From: DATBJJ01 sp963750915
GTDB taxonomy: Bacteria > Acidobacteriota > Vicinamibacteria > Vicinamibacterales > 2-12-FULL-66-21
DNA: 64,000 nt
Direction of reading: 5' to 3'
Assembly (NCBI GenBank): GCA_963750915.1
Contig: CAVVSF010000011.1
Location: 620,001-684,000, forward strand
Both the position numbers and the translations under genes were made by a program. Shown here piece by piece: positions 1 to 8,411 of the stretch (the first letter of the stretch is position 1; each line of letters opens with the position of its first letter). The notes beneath the pieces were generated by a model. It did no database searches and was not told where the DNA came from. It worked only from the letters and a program-made list of their open reading frames with translations.

Positions 1-592
1 CGCAACCTCTACGCCTACCTCTTCGGGGTCAAGAACCCGATCGCGCACGTGATGGGCTACTTCGTCTCGATCCTGCGCGAGCGCATCGCCAACTTCGAAG
101 CGCCCGAGAGCGACGCGGCGGCGACGGCGCCGGCGCGCGGCAGCCAGCCGACCGACGCGACGCTCGTCACCGGCATCTCGATCAACGACCTGCGCAAGAA
201 CCTCCGCGACCTGAACGATCACATGGACCGCGAATGCGAGTCGTCAGCGGCGCGCTACGGCGTCACGCTCGACGCCTCGCTCATCACCGAGATCGATCCG
301 CCGCCGGACGTCGAGTCGGCGCTCGCCGCGATCAACACGGCGCACAACCACGTGTCTTCGGAGATCAGCCTGGCGCATGCGTCGGCCGACCAGAAGATCG
401 TGCAGTCGAAGCGCGCCGTCGAGATCGAGACGCTGAAGGCGCAGGGTGAAGTCGAGCCGCTCGAACGGCTCGGCGGAACAGCTCGGCGACCTCAAGCGGA
501 ACGGGCCGCGGGCGCTCTCGGCTTACCTGCGCAACGTCCGCCTCGGCCTCTACAGCCAGGCGCACGACGTCATCCTCGAGGTGGAGCGATGA
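1..592 (+). CDS. SPFH/band-7 protein, 5' partial, frame-disrupted
   Basis: The 3' part of a probable SPFH-family protein, inferred from its alanine/glutamate-rich helical stretch and from the SPFH gene that overlaps it. The gene enters the window already open. The frame runs to about 470. There a run around GGCTCGGCGG appears to hold one extra base, because shifting by +1 gives a natural ending (AEQLGDLKRNGPRALSAYL, then ...ILEVER) with a TGA at 590-592. That stop overlaps the ATG of the next gene by 4 bp, which supports the corrected frame and translational coupling. Without the correction the two genes would read as one unnatural 492-residue fusion. A sequencing indel or a real mutation are both possible. 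Such proteins usually form membrane-associated oligomeric scaffolds. Confidence 0.6.
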
Positions 593-1527
593 TCGAAGCC
601 ATCCCCGTCGCCCTGATCACTTTCGGCGCGATGTTCATCATGATGCCGATCGCGCTCTTCCTGGTGCGCGTCCTCGGCCTCTACGACATCGTCAACGAGC
701 GGGCGTGCCACGTCTACGTCCTCTTCGGCAAGGTCATCGGCACGATCGACGAGCCGGGCCTGCATATCCTGCCGTTCCGGCTCGGGCTGTCCGCGTTCCT
801 GGTCAACTGGCTCGGGCAGCGCCGCATCGTCGACTTGCGGCTCGACCAGGAGTACCTGCGCAGCCAGCCGGTGAACTCGGAGGAAGGCGCGCCGATGGGC
901 ATCGGCATGTGGTACGAGATGTTCATCAGCGACCCGGTCGCGTACCTGTTCAAGAACACCGACCCGCGCGGCTCGCTGCGCGCCAACGTCAGCAACGCGA
1001 CGGTGCGGTGCCTCAGCAACATGCGGCTCGGCGACATGCTCGAGACCCGGCACACCATGAGCCAGGTGGTGCGCGCCGAGGTCTCCGAGAAGTCGCACCA
1101 GTGGGGCTACAAGCTCGGCTCCGTCTACATTCGCAAGGTCCACTTCCGCGACCACGACATGATTCGCCAGATCGAGGAGAAGGTCGTCAACCGGCTGCGG
1201 CAGGTGACGTCGGCGATCCGGCAGGACGGCGCCAACCAGGTGAGCATCATCACCAGCACCGCCGAGCGGACCGCGGCCGTCGAGTTCGCCAAGGCGGCGG
1301 CGATGCGGCCGCAGATCGTCGGCGCCGCACTCAATCGCATCAGCAACGATCCGGAGATCGAGGCGGCGCTCTTCGAGGTACTCGAGAACCAGAAGCTGCT
1401 CGAAGGCGAAGCGCGCCTGACGCTGGTGCCGCGCGGCGGCGACCTGCTGGCGCAGCTGCTGGCGGCGGCGTCGAAGACGGAGCGGACGCCGCCACCGCCT
1501 TCGAACCGGAGAGAAATGCGAGAATGA
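589..1527 (+). CDS. SPFH/band-7 domain membrane protein
   Basis: A 312-residue protein with one N-terminal membrane segment (about residues 4-27), then an SPFH/prohibitin-like domain and a helical C-terminal half rich in Glu/Arg/Ala. The ATG at 589 overlaps the stop of the upstream SPFH-like gene (ATGA), so the pair is probably translationally coupled. Family members assemble into membrane microdomain scaffolds. No catalytic motif is present. The Pro-rich tail (ERTPPPPS) is probably disordered. The start was chosen over the longer open frame because the residues before it belong to the shifted 3' end of the first gene. The flavoprotein gene downstream begins 7 bp after the stop and could share the transcript. 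Confidence 0.75.
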   Translation: MIEAIPVALITFGAMFIMMPIALFLVRVLGLYDIVNERACHVYVLFGKVIGTIDEPGLHILPFRLGLSAFLVNWLGQRRIVDLRLDQEYLRSQPVNSEEGAPMGIGMWYEMFISDPVAYLFKNTDPRGSLRANVSNATVRCLSNMRLGDMLETRHTMSQVVRAEVSEKSHQWGYKLGSVYIRKVHFRDHDMIRQIEEKVVNRLRQVTSAIRQDGANQVSIITSTAERTAAVEFAKAAAMRPQIVGAALNRISNDPEIEAALFEVLENQKLLEGEARLTLVPRGGDLLAQLLAAASKTERTPPPPSNRREMRE

Positions 1528-1534
1528 TCGGAAG

Positions 1535-2539
1535 ATGCTCGACGTAATCGTGATTGGCGCCGGTCCGGTCGGACTGGCGTGCGCAATCGAGGCCCGCCGT
1601 GCCGGCCTCGACGCCCGGGTGATCGACAAGGGGGCGCTGGTCAACTCGATCGTCGGCTACCCGGCGCAGATGGAGTTCTTCTCGACGCCGGATCTGATCG
1701 AGATCGGCGGGTATCCATTTCCGGTCAAGGGCTACAAGCCGACACGCGAAGACGCGATCGAGTACTACCGCGGCGTCGCCCAGCGCGAGGCGCTCGACAT
1801 CCGGTTGTACGAGCGCGTCCTCGACGTCGGCGGCCAGCGTGGCGATTTCACGGTGACGACCGACAAGGACGAGCATCGGGCCCGCCACGTCGTCGTCGCG
1901 ACCGGCTTCTTCGATCGCGCCAACCTGATGCGCGTTCCGGGCGAGGACCTGCCCAAGGTTACGCACTACTACCGGGAGCCCTATCCCTACGTCCGCCAGA
2001 AGGTGGTCGTCGTCGGCGCGAAGAACTCGGCCGCGAAGGCGGCGCTCGACTGCTATCGCCATGGCGCGGAAGTCACGCTGGTGGTGCGGGCGCCGGAGCT
2101 GTCGGAGAAGATCAAGTACTGGATTCGTCCCGACCTCGAGAACCGCATCAAGGAGGGGAGCATCCGGGCGTTCTTCCGCACGGAGATCGAGGCGATCGAA
2201 GAGAAGACCGTGCGGCTGCGGACGCCGGAGGGACCGACGTCGATCGACAACGACTGGGTTCTGGCGATGACCGGGTACTCGCCCGACTACGCTTTCCTCG
2301 AGCGGCTGGCGATCGGCTTTGCCGACGATCCCTTCAGGACGCCGATCTACGACGAATCAACGTTCGAGACGACGCGCCCGGGCCTGTTCATCGCCGGCAC
2401 CGTCTGCGGCGGCTACCAGACCAGCCGGTGGTTCATCGAGAACGGCCGCTTCCACGCCCGCCAGATCATGGCGCACCTCGCCGGCGCGCGCACCGAGAAG
2501 ATCGCGTTCGAGGCCGTGCACTGGAAGACCGAAGAGTAG
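1535..2539 (+). CDS. ypdA: YpdA-like FAD/NAD(P)-binding oxidoreductase
   Basis: A 334-residue two-Rossmann flavoprotein. The first nucleotide-binding loop is at residues 5-13 (VIVIGAGPVGLACAIEA). A second loop follows near residue 155 (VVVVGAKNSAAKAALDC). The C-terminal signature GLFIAGTVCGGYQTSRWFIE closes the FAD site. The N-terminal part (TPDLIEIGGYPF) matches the YpdA family, which in Firmicutes reduces bacillithiol disulfide. There is no CxxC active site, as expected for YpdA and unlike thioredoxin reductase. The bacillithiol role is known for Bacillus and Staphylococcus; in this organism it is inferred from family membership only. The gene follows the SPFH gene after 7 bp. Confidence 0.8.
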   Translation: MLDVIVIGAGPVGLACAIEARRAGLDARVIDKGALVNSIVGYPAQMEFFSTPDLIEIGGYPFPVKGYKPTREDAIEYYRGVAQREALDIRLYERVLDVGGQRGDFTVTTDKDEHRARHVVVATGFFDRANLMRVPGEDLPKVTHYYREPYPYVRQKVVVVGAKNSAAKAALDCYRHGAEVTLVVRAPELSEKIKYWIRPDLENRIKEGSIRAFFRTEIEAIEEKTVRLRTPEGPTSIDNDWVLAMTGYSPDYAFLERLAIGFADDPFRTPIYDESTFETTRPGLFIAGTVCGGYQTSRWFIENGRFHARQIMAHLAGARTEKIAFEAVHWKTEE

Positions 2540-2547
2540 CGAACCAT

Positions 2548-3474
2548 CTACGAGAGCAGCCGCCGCGCCGCGGCGAGATCGCGAACGGCTGCCTTCAGCG
2601 TCAGGGCCGTGCGCTCAGCAGGCGTGCCGCCGCCGATCTCGTACTCGAGGTGCAGCGAGATCGGACCGGCGAAGCGGGCGTCGCGAAGCGCGGCGGCGAA
2701 CCAGGCCCAGTCGACCATGCCCTCGCCGAGCGGGCAGTCGCGGATCTGCCAGCCCTTGACCGTCTTTTCCCAGACGAAATCCTTGAGCGCGATCATCTTC
2801 AGCCGCGGCGCCACCAGGTTCGCCGCCGCCCTCCATGTGCCCCCGCCTCCTTCGGCGACGGCGTGGCGCGGGTCAAAGTAGTAGCCGCACGCCTTCGGGT
2901 CGGTCTTGTCCATCGCCGGCGCAATGTCCCAGGTCGCGCCGCCGATGTAGCCGGCGTGATTGTGCACTCCCATCGTGATGCCGCAGTCGGCGGCGAGCGC
3001 GGCGAGGCCCGCGATCGCCTGCGACGCTGCGTCGACCTGCGCGCGGACATCCCGTGACGCCGAGTAGCGCCAGTAGCCCGCCTTGAAGAAAGGCACGCCG
3101 TGGCGCGCCGCCGTCGTCAGCAGCGGCCGCGCCACCGGCGACGTCGCCGACGTCAGATCGGTGGTGATCATCGGCACGCCAATCCCGTGGGCGCGGATTG
3201 CATCGAGCGCACGCGGCAGATCGTCGGCCGCGCGTTCGGGGAGGACGTGCCCGCCGGGGCGGACGGTCAGGTCGACGCCGTCGAACCCGGCCGCCTTCAC
3301 CGCTTTGCCGAGCTCGCCCCAGTCGAGATCGGGCAGGTGCTTGGAAAACAGGCAATAGGCGCGTTGAACGGGAGCCTGCCCCGGCGTGTGGTTCGCGGCG
3401 CCGGCCGGCGCCGGACGCCAGGCGCCAGCGGCCAGCGCCGCGGCGGCGGCACGCATCAAGTCACGTCGGGTCAT
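2548..3474 (-). CDS. Tat-exported sugar phosphate isomerase/epimerase (TIM barrel)
   Basis: About 308 residues of the xylose isomerase-like TIM-barrel (AP_endonuc_2) family. The start at 3474 was chosen because a GGAGG-like site lies 6 bases upstream, and because it gives a twin-arginine leader (MTRRDLMRAAAAALAAG). A longer frame to 3498 would add eight residues and has no ribosome site. Metal-ligand type motifs can be seen (GVDLTVRPGGHV, GVHNHAGYIG, YYFDPRHA, LHLEYE). It lies 24 bp downstream of the enolase-superfamily gene on the same strand, and both are Tat-exported. A paired periplasmic role on a sugar or sugar acid is inferred; the substrate cannot be read from the sequence. Confidence 0.8.
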   Translation of the reverse strand: MTRRDLMRAAAAALAAGAWRPAPAGAANHTPGQAPVQRAYCLFSKHLPDLDWGELGKAVKAAGFDGVDLTVRPGGHVLPERAADDLPRALDAIRAHGIGVPMITTDLTSATSPVARPLLTTAARHGVPFFKAGYWRYSASRDVRAQVDAASQAIAGLAALAADCGITMGVHNHAGYIGGATWDIAPAMDKTDPKACGYYFDPRHAVAEGGGGTWRAAANLVAPRLKMIALKDFVWEKTVKGWQIRDCPLGEGMVDWAWFAAALRDARFAGPISLHLEYEIGGGTPAERTALTLKAAVRDLAAARRLLS

Positions 3475-3498
3475 CGCAGCCTCCGGCTGAATCATCAT

Positions 3499-4983
3499 CT
3501 ACCCGCGCGGCGGAACCGCGCCGAGTCCGGGCCCGGTCAACTGGCCCGTCCTCATCGCTCCGTCGCGAATCGTGAACAGCCCGGGAAACCGGGCGTCCCA
3601 GGCCTGGCTCGCGGCCGGCACGAACTGGCGCGCGTTGGCCTCGATGCCGGCGTTGCCCGGCACGCGGGCGGCGATGCCGGCCGAATGAATCAGCGATGCC
3701 CCCGGGCACGTCAGGTCCTGCACGCAGAGGAACATCCCGAACTTCTGCGCCGCCGCGGCCATCAGCATCGCCTGGCTCTGTCCCTTGCACGCCTTGAGCG
3801 CGACGCCGGTATAGCCCATCGAGCGCGCCAGCAGCAGCGACTCGAGGTCCACCAGGGCCTCGTCGACGACGATCGGCCGGAGCTTCGCGGCCTCGTGCAT
3901 CACGTTGCCCGGATCCTTCTTCAGGTCGCGCGAGGTTGGCTGCTCGATGTAGAGGATGCGGTCGAACCCGGCCGGGGTCAGCTCGCGAACGCGCCGCAGG
4001 CACTCGAGCAGGTAAGCGACGTTCGGACACCCTTCGTTGAAGTCGAGCAGGTACTTCCAGTCGCCGACGCCGCGCTTCGGGAGGATCCGGGCGACGAGGC
4101 GGTCGATGCGCACGATGCGGTCGATGTCGGCTTCCAGGTTGCCGCCGTTCAGCTTGATCTTGAAGCGGACCAGGCCGTCGCGCTCGATCCACTCCTCGAG
4201 CGTGTTCGGCAGGCCGTCGTCGATCCGCGCCGTGACGTCGCCGGCCTCGAGCGGGTCGCTGGCGCCGACTGAATGGAACACCAGCATCTGCGGCGCCGGC
4301 CGCGACGGTACGTAGCGATCGAGATACTCGCGTCTGAACTCCGGCCCGAGATCGGCTGCGAGGTCGTTTCTCATGAACGCCGCACCGTAGGTGTCGTAGC
4401 TGCTGACGCCCATTGCCTTCCCGTACGCGTCGTGGATGGCGGCGTCGAACGCGCTGGCGACGACGAGCGTGCAGAGCTTGGGGATTGCCGTCGGCAGCGT
4501 CAGCTGCCGTGAGACGTCGTCGGCGCCGCGGAGGTAAGCCGGTTCGAGCGATCTGAAGAGGTCGATGGGATGGCCGCTGTCGTCGCATGCCGCCGTCTGG
4601 GCTTCGAGCGTCGCCGCCAGCGTCTTCATGGCGCCGAGGCCCGCGTCCTGCGAGGCGGCGGGGAAGGCCCACGCGTTGCCGAGCGTCATCGAGCCGAAGC
4701 CCCAGGCGTCCTTGCCGTCGCCAGTGCGGACGCGGCAGTTGACGTTGAGGATGGTCACGCGATCGACGGAGCGGCCGCCGAACTGATAGGGCGCGCGATA
4801 GCGGTGCTCTTCGAAGGCGTGGTTGACCTCGGCGATTCGGATGTCGGCCGGCCGCGAGGCGGTGACCGCCGGCGCGCGCCGGCAGGCCGCAAGGGCCAGC
4901 GCCGGCAAGGCGCCGAGCAGCGCGCGGCGCGACACTGTCGTCGACGCGCCCGTCAGCGGCGATGAACGGCGAGTAACGGACAT
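3499..4983 (-). CDS. Tat lipoprotein of the enolase superfamily (mandelate racemase/MLE-like)
   Basis: About 494 residues. The leader carries SRRALLG followed by a hydrophobic stretch and a lipobox (ALAAC), so this is a predicted Tat-exported lipoprotein. The start at 4983 gives that leader. The enolase-superfamily barrel shows a KIKLNGG lysine motif, metal ligands in LLDFNEG, YIEQP and IVVDEAL, and a late KACKGQSQ. These are the usual positions for proton abstraction from a carboxylate substrate. At nearly 500 residues it is longer than typical dehydratases (about 380-420). It is transcribed with the isomerase gene and divergently from the DUF6797 cytochrome gene; the two start codons are only 93 bp apart, so they share a control region. 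Confidence 0.8.
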   Translation of the reverse strand: MSVTRRSSPLTGASTTVSRRALLGALPALALAACRRAPAVTASRPADIRIAEVNHAFEEHRYRAPYQFGGRSVDRVTILNVNCRVRTGDGKDAWGFGSMTLGNAWAFPAASQDAGLGAMKTLAATLEAQTAACDDSGHPIDLFRSLEPAYLRGADDVSRQLTLPTAIPKLCTLVVASAFDAAIHDAYGKAMGVSSYDTYGAAFMRNDLAADLGPEFRREYLDRYVPSRPAPQMLVFHSVGASDPLEAGDVTARIDDGLPNTLEEWIERDGLVRFKIKLNGGNLEADIDRIVRIDRLVARILPKRGVGDWKYLLDFNEGCPNVAYLLECLRRVRELTPAGFDRILYIEQPTSRDLKKDPGNVMHEAAKLRPIVVDEALVDLESLLLARSMGYTGVALKACKGQSQAMLMAAAAQKFGMFLCVQDLTCPGASLIHSAGIAARVPGNAGIEANARQFVPAASQAWDARFPGLFTIRDGAMRTGQLTGPGLGAVPPRG

Positions 4984-5076
4984 CGTGTGAGCGTAAGTCG
5001 AGCGCCGCCGCTCGCGCAATTCGCTTCCCGTTTCGGCGGAAGTGACGGGTGTGACAATCGAGGTAGCATCTCCCGC

Positions 5077-7800
5077 ATGCGAGGCATCGCGTCCTGCTCA
5101 CCCGACCGCGGCCTGCGCCGGCTCTCCCGCTCCGGTCCCGTCGCCGCCATTGTGCTCGCGCTGCTCGTGTGTCTTGCGCCTGCCGTGTCGCCTCCAGCAA
5201 GCATGCAAACCACCGCACCGCCATGGGCGGCGTGGATCGAGACCGACTACCCGTTCTTCTCATCGGTGATCGACGGCAGCCGCGCCGGCGCGGGCCTGCC
5301 CTCACACAACCTGACGCCGCGCGGGCTGGTGCTGAATCTCGGCAGCGGCCAGTGGGTCGGCTTCGATACCGAGCTGCTTCGCGTCGCGGCGCTGTGGAGC
5401 GGCAAGGGTGTCACGCCGCGAGCGCTCGCTCCTGGCTCGTACCTGGAACCCGATCGCAAGACGCCGGGCGGGCAGTCGCCGCTGCCCGAACCCGATGGCC
5501 CGGTGATGCTGGCGAACGGCGTCTACCCGGGGTGGCAGACGGATGCGCAGCCGACCACCGAGGATCCGCGAGAGCCGGCGCCGACGCCTGAAGAAGTCGG
5601 CCGCGGTCCGCTGACAGAACGTCAGGGACGCTTCAAGGCGGTACGCCAGACGCGCGACGGCGTCATCCTCGAGTACACCGCCGGCGGCGCCGACGTGCGG
5701 GAATGGATGACCGCGCTCGGCGGCGCGACGCCAGGAGTCGTTCGCCAGATCGAAGTCGGCGCCGCGAGCGAACCGTTGTGGCTCGTTCTCGGCTACCCCT
5801 CGCCGACCACGACGCTCGCCGCCTGCGCCGGCAGCGATCCGTCGATTCCGCTCGTTACGACGACGATGGCGGGTCCGGAATTGTCGGGCACGGGTGCGGC
5901 CAGGGTCTCGGCGTTCCGCATAACGCCGCGCCAGACGACGGCGCGGCTGTGCGTCGTGATTGCCGCGGCGAAAGGCGCCGGGGCGACGGTGAGACCCATG
6001 CCATCGGCGCCGCCCGCGCCGCGATGGCCGCAGGAAGTGACGACGGCGCTCACGCCCTCTTCTTCGCGAGACCCCTACGTCGTCGATGACTTCGACCTGC
6101 CGACCTCGAATCCCTGGAAGCGCAACGTCCGGCCGGGCGACATCCAGTTCCTGCGCGATGGCACCGGCGTCCTCGTCACGCTCGATGGCGACGTCTGGCT
6201 GGCGCGCGGTCTTGCGGCGGCCGCCGGGCCAGTGCGCTGGCGCAGGTTCACCTCGGGGCTGCACGAGCCGCTGAGCGCGGCGATTCGCGACGAGCAGATC
6301 TACGTCTTCGATCGCAACGGCATCTGGCGCCTGCGCGACACCAACGCCGATGGCGAGGCGGACGTCCACGAGCTGTTCTCGAACGCCTTCGCGCAGACCG
6401 CCGACATGCGCGAGTTTCCGAGCACGCTGCGGCTGGCGCCGGGCGGCGAGTTCGTCATCGCCAAGGGCGGGCAGGAAGCGGCGACGATAGGCAAGCACAA
6501 CGGCAGCGTCCTGCGCGTTGCCGCCGACGGCCGCACGGCGACGGTGCTCGGCTACGGCTTCCGTCAGCCGCAGATCGGCGTCAACGCGCGCACGGGCCTC
6601 GTCACCGCCAGCGACCAGCAGGGGCACTACATCCCCTCGACGCCGCTGCACATCGTCCGCGATCGGCAGTTCTACGGGTTTCTCAGCGACAAGCTGCCGC
6701 GCGAAGCGTATCCGGCGCCGATCGCCGAGCCGCTGACCTGGATTCCGCACGCGATGAACGCCTCGGCGATGTCACAGGTGTGGCTGTTCGACGCGCGCAT
6801 GGGGCCGCTGAACGACGGCATCGTCCACATCGGCTTCAACGCGCCCGAGCTCTTCCGCGTGCTGATGAATGAGCGCGGCAAGCGGCCGCAGGCCGCGCTG
6901 GTCAGCCTGACGCGAGGCTTCGGGTTTCCGCCGCTCAACGGCGCGGTCAACCCCGCTGACGGTCAGCTCTACATCGCCGGCTTCCAGATTCTCGGCTGGG
7001 GCACGACGTCGACGCGCCTCGCAGGCCTCGGCCGCGTGCGCCACACCGGAGCGCCGCTGACCGTGCCGCGCGAGATTGCGCCGATGGACAAGGGCCTGCT
7101 GCTGCGGTTCGACGTCGCGCTCGATCGCGCGCGGGCAACCAATCCCGACAACTACACCGTGACCAGCTGGCACTACGTGCGGAGCTATCGCTACGGGTCG
7201 CCGCAGCTCAAGGCCGACGGCACGCCGGGCGTCGACCGGCTGGTGCCGAGCAGCGCCTACCTGTCGAACGACGGTCGCGCCGTCTTCATCGGCCTGCCGG
7301 ACATCAGGCCGGTGATGCAGATGCGGGTCGGCTGGACGATCGCGACGGCGGACGGCGCCACGATCCAGGAGAGCGGCAGCTTCACTCCATACGAGCTCAC
7401 GAAGTTCGATCCGATCGCCGAGGGGTTCGGCAGCCTGACCGTCAACCTGGCGCCGCGGACCGTCGCGTCCGCCGCCAGCGGCCCGATCAGCGTCGATGAG
7501 GGGCGCCTCGTCTACCAGCGCTTCGGCTGCGTCGCCTGCCACGCGAGCGAGCCGTCGGGCGTGTCGAAGCTGGGGCCGAACTTCAGCGGGCTCTATGGAT
7601 CGGATCGCACCTTCAACAACGGCCTCGTCCGCGTCACTGCCGACGATGCCTACCTGCGCGAGTCGATCCTCGAGCCGTCGGCGAAGGTCGTGTCGGGATT
7701 CAACCGGATCGGGATGGGCATGCCGAGCTTTTCGGGCGTCCTGACCGAGGCGCAGATCGACTCTCTTATCCTGTTCATCAAGAGCCTGAAGGGGCAATAG
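5077..7800 (+). CDS. DUF6797 secreted protein with C-terminal cytochrome c
   Basis: A 907-residue exported protein. The start at 5077 leaves an Arg-rich n-region and a hydrophobic core (AAIVLALLVCLAPAV). Residues about 55-130 match the DUF6797 pattern (FSSVIDGS, NLTPRGLVLNLGSGQW, then FDTELLRVAALW). The centre (about residues 340-700) is a beta-propeller resembling glucose/sorbosone dehydrogenase-like folds. The last 100 residues are a mono-haem cytochrome c with CVACH and a distal methionine candidate (GMGMPSF). Such proteins are frequent in Planctomycetes, Verrucomicrobia and Acidobacteriota beside sugar-degradation genes. A role in periplasmic sugar oxidation with electron transfer is inferred. 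It is divergent from the enolase/isomerase pair. Confidence 0.8.
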   Translation: MRGIASCSPDRGLRRLSRSGPVAAIVLALLVCLAPAVSPPASMQTTAPPWAAWIETDYPFFSSVIDGSRAGAGLPSHNLTPRGLVLNLGSGQWVGFDTELLRVAALWSGKGVTPRALAPGSYLEPDRKTPGGQSPLPEPDGPVMLANGVYPGWQTDAQPTTEDPREPAPTPEEVGRGPLTERQGRFKAVRQTRDGVILEYTAGGADVREWMTALGGATPGVVRQIEVGAASEPLWLVLGYPSPTTTLAACAGSDPSIPLVTTTMAGPELSGTGAARVSAFRITPRQTTARLCVVIAAAKGAGATVRPMPSAPPAPRWPQEVTTALTPSSSRDPYVVDDFDLPTSNPWKRNVRPGDIQFLRDGTGVLVTLDGDVWLARGLAAAAGPVRWRRFTSGLHEPLSAAIRDEQIYVFDRNGIWRLRDTNADGEADVHELFSNAFAQTADMREFPSTLRLAPGGEFVIAKGGQEAATIGKHNGSVLRVAADGRTATVLGYGFRQPQIGVNARTGLVTASDQQGHYIPSTPLHIVRDRQFYGFLSDKLPREAYPAPIAEPLTWIPHAMNASAMSQVWLFDARMGPLNDGIVHIGFNAPELFRVLMNERGKRPQAALVSLTRGFGFPPLNGAVNPADGQLYIAGFQILGWGTTSTRLAGLGRVRHTGAPLTVPREIAPMDKGLLLRFDVALDRARATNPDNYTVTSWHYVRSYRYGSPQLKADGTPGVDRLVPSSAYLSNDGRAVFIGLPDIRPVMQMRVGWTIATADGATIQESGSFTPYELTKFDPIAEGFGSLTVNLAPRTVASAASGPISVDEGRLVYQRFGCVACHASEPSGVSKLGPNFSGLYGSDRTFNNGLVRVTADDAYLRESILEPSAKVVSGFNRIGMGMPSFSGVLTEAQIDSLILFIKSLKGQ

Positions 7801-7801
7801 G

Positions 7802-7936
7802 AGTGTCGGCTGGCTCGCCGGCTACTTCGCGCTGCCGCTTCTGCCGCTTGCCGGTGGCATGTTCTTCTCGTACGTCGCCCTCCTCGACGTCGTCCTCGTC
7901 TTCATCATCTTCAAAGGGGATCTGCGGGTCACCTGA
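7802..7936 (+). pseudogene. Orphan hydrophobic reading frame (gene 3' remnant?)
   Basis: Right after the cytochrome gene a frame of about 45 codons reads as a convincing membrane peptide (GWLAGYFALPLLPLAGG, then FFSYVALLDVVLVFIIF, then KGDLRVT) and stops with TGA at 7934-7936. It has no start codon except an internal ATG near 7862, and an in-frame stop at 7787. It overlaps the 3' end of the convergent small membrane gene by 8 bp. It may be the surviving tail of a deleted membrane protein gene, or a fragment left by a frameshift. No family can be named. Confidence 0.3.
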
Positions 7937-8336
7937 CGGCCGTGTGCGACCCATCGGACACGCCTCCGGTCGCCCGTCCTGTCTTCAGGAACGCGACGAT
8001 GAACAGGACGCCGAGGATCACGTCGGGAAAGGCCGTCGACGCAGCGGCCTCGTCGATCCGCGCCTGGCCCCGGAGCAGGATTACCGTGACGACGTAGCCG
8101 GCCTTCTCGAGGATGCTCGGAATCATCAACAGCCGGTAGCGCACCGGGTCGAGCCCGATGATCAGGAACGCCAGTTGCCATGCCAGGGCAACAGCGAGGA
8201 ATCCATAGAAGAAATGCGGGTAGTCGGCCGGTGGCGGATACGGCCGGCCCGTGATGTCGACGAGAAAAAAGAGCGGCGTCAGGGCGACGATGCCCCAGAC
8301 GCCGGCGCCGGTGAAGACGAAGCGAGCGAATTTCAT
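7929..8336 (-). CDS. Small four-helix membrane protein
   Basis: A 135-residue protein with four predicted membrane segments (about residues 5-27, 42-64, 75-96 and 108-124). The start at 8336 (MKFARFVFTG) puts a positive residue before the first helix; the open frame could begin 12 bp earlier. No motif identifies its function. Sequences of this type are usually annotated as hypothetical membrane proteins. It stands alone on the minus strand between the cytochrome gene and the sulfatase gene, whose start lies 76 bp away in divergent orientation. Confidence 0.65.
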   Translation of the reverse strand: MKFARFVFTGAGVWGIVALTPLFFLVDITGRPYPPPADYPHFFYGFLAVALAWQLAFLIIGLDPVRYRLLMIPSILEKAGYVVTVILLRGQARIDEAAASTAFPDVILGVLFIVAFLKTGRATGGVSDGSHTAVR

Positions 8337-8411
8337 AGGCCCCCTCATTATCCCCCGACCGGATCGGCCGCGTCGGGTCGCCGCCTCCGCTCTTCACGAT
8401 AGACTCGTCGC

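Noticed and set aside
49..1527. A single 492-residue SPFH fusion protein
   Set aside because: The middle part is Arg/Pro-rich noise. A +1 shift at about 472 restores a natural ending that overlaps the start of the second gene.
3461..5305. 614-codon open frame on the minus strand over the enolase gene and the start of the cytochrome gene
   Set aside because: Arg/Gly/Ala-rich composition, no domain, no ribosome site; it is the shifted shadow of two well-supported genes.
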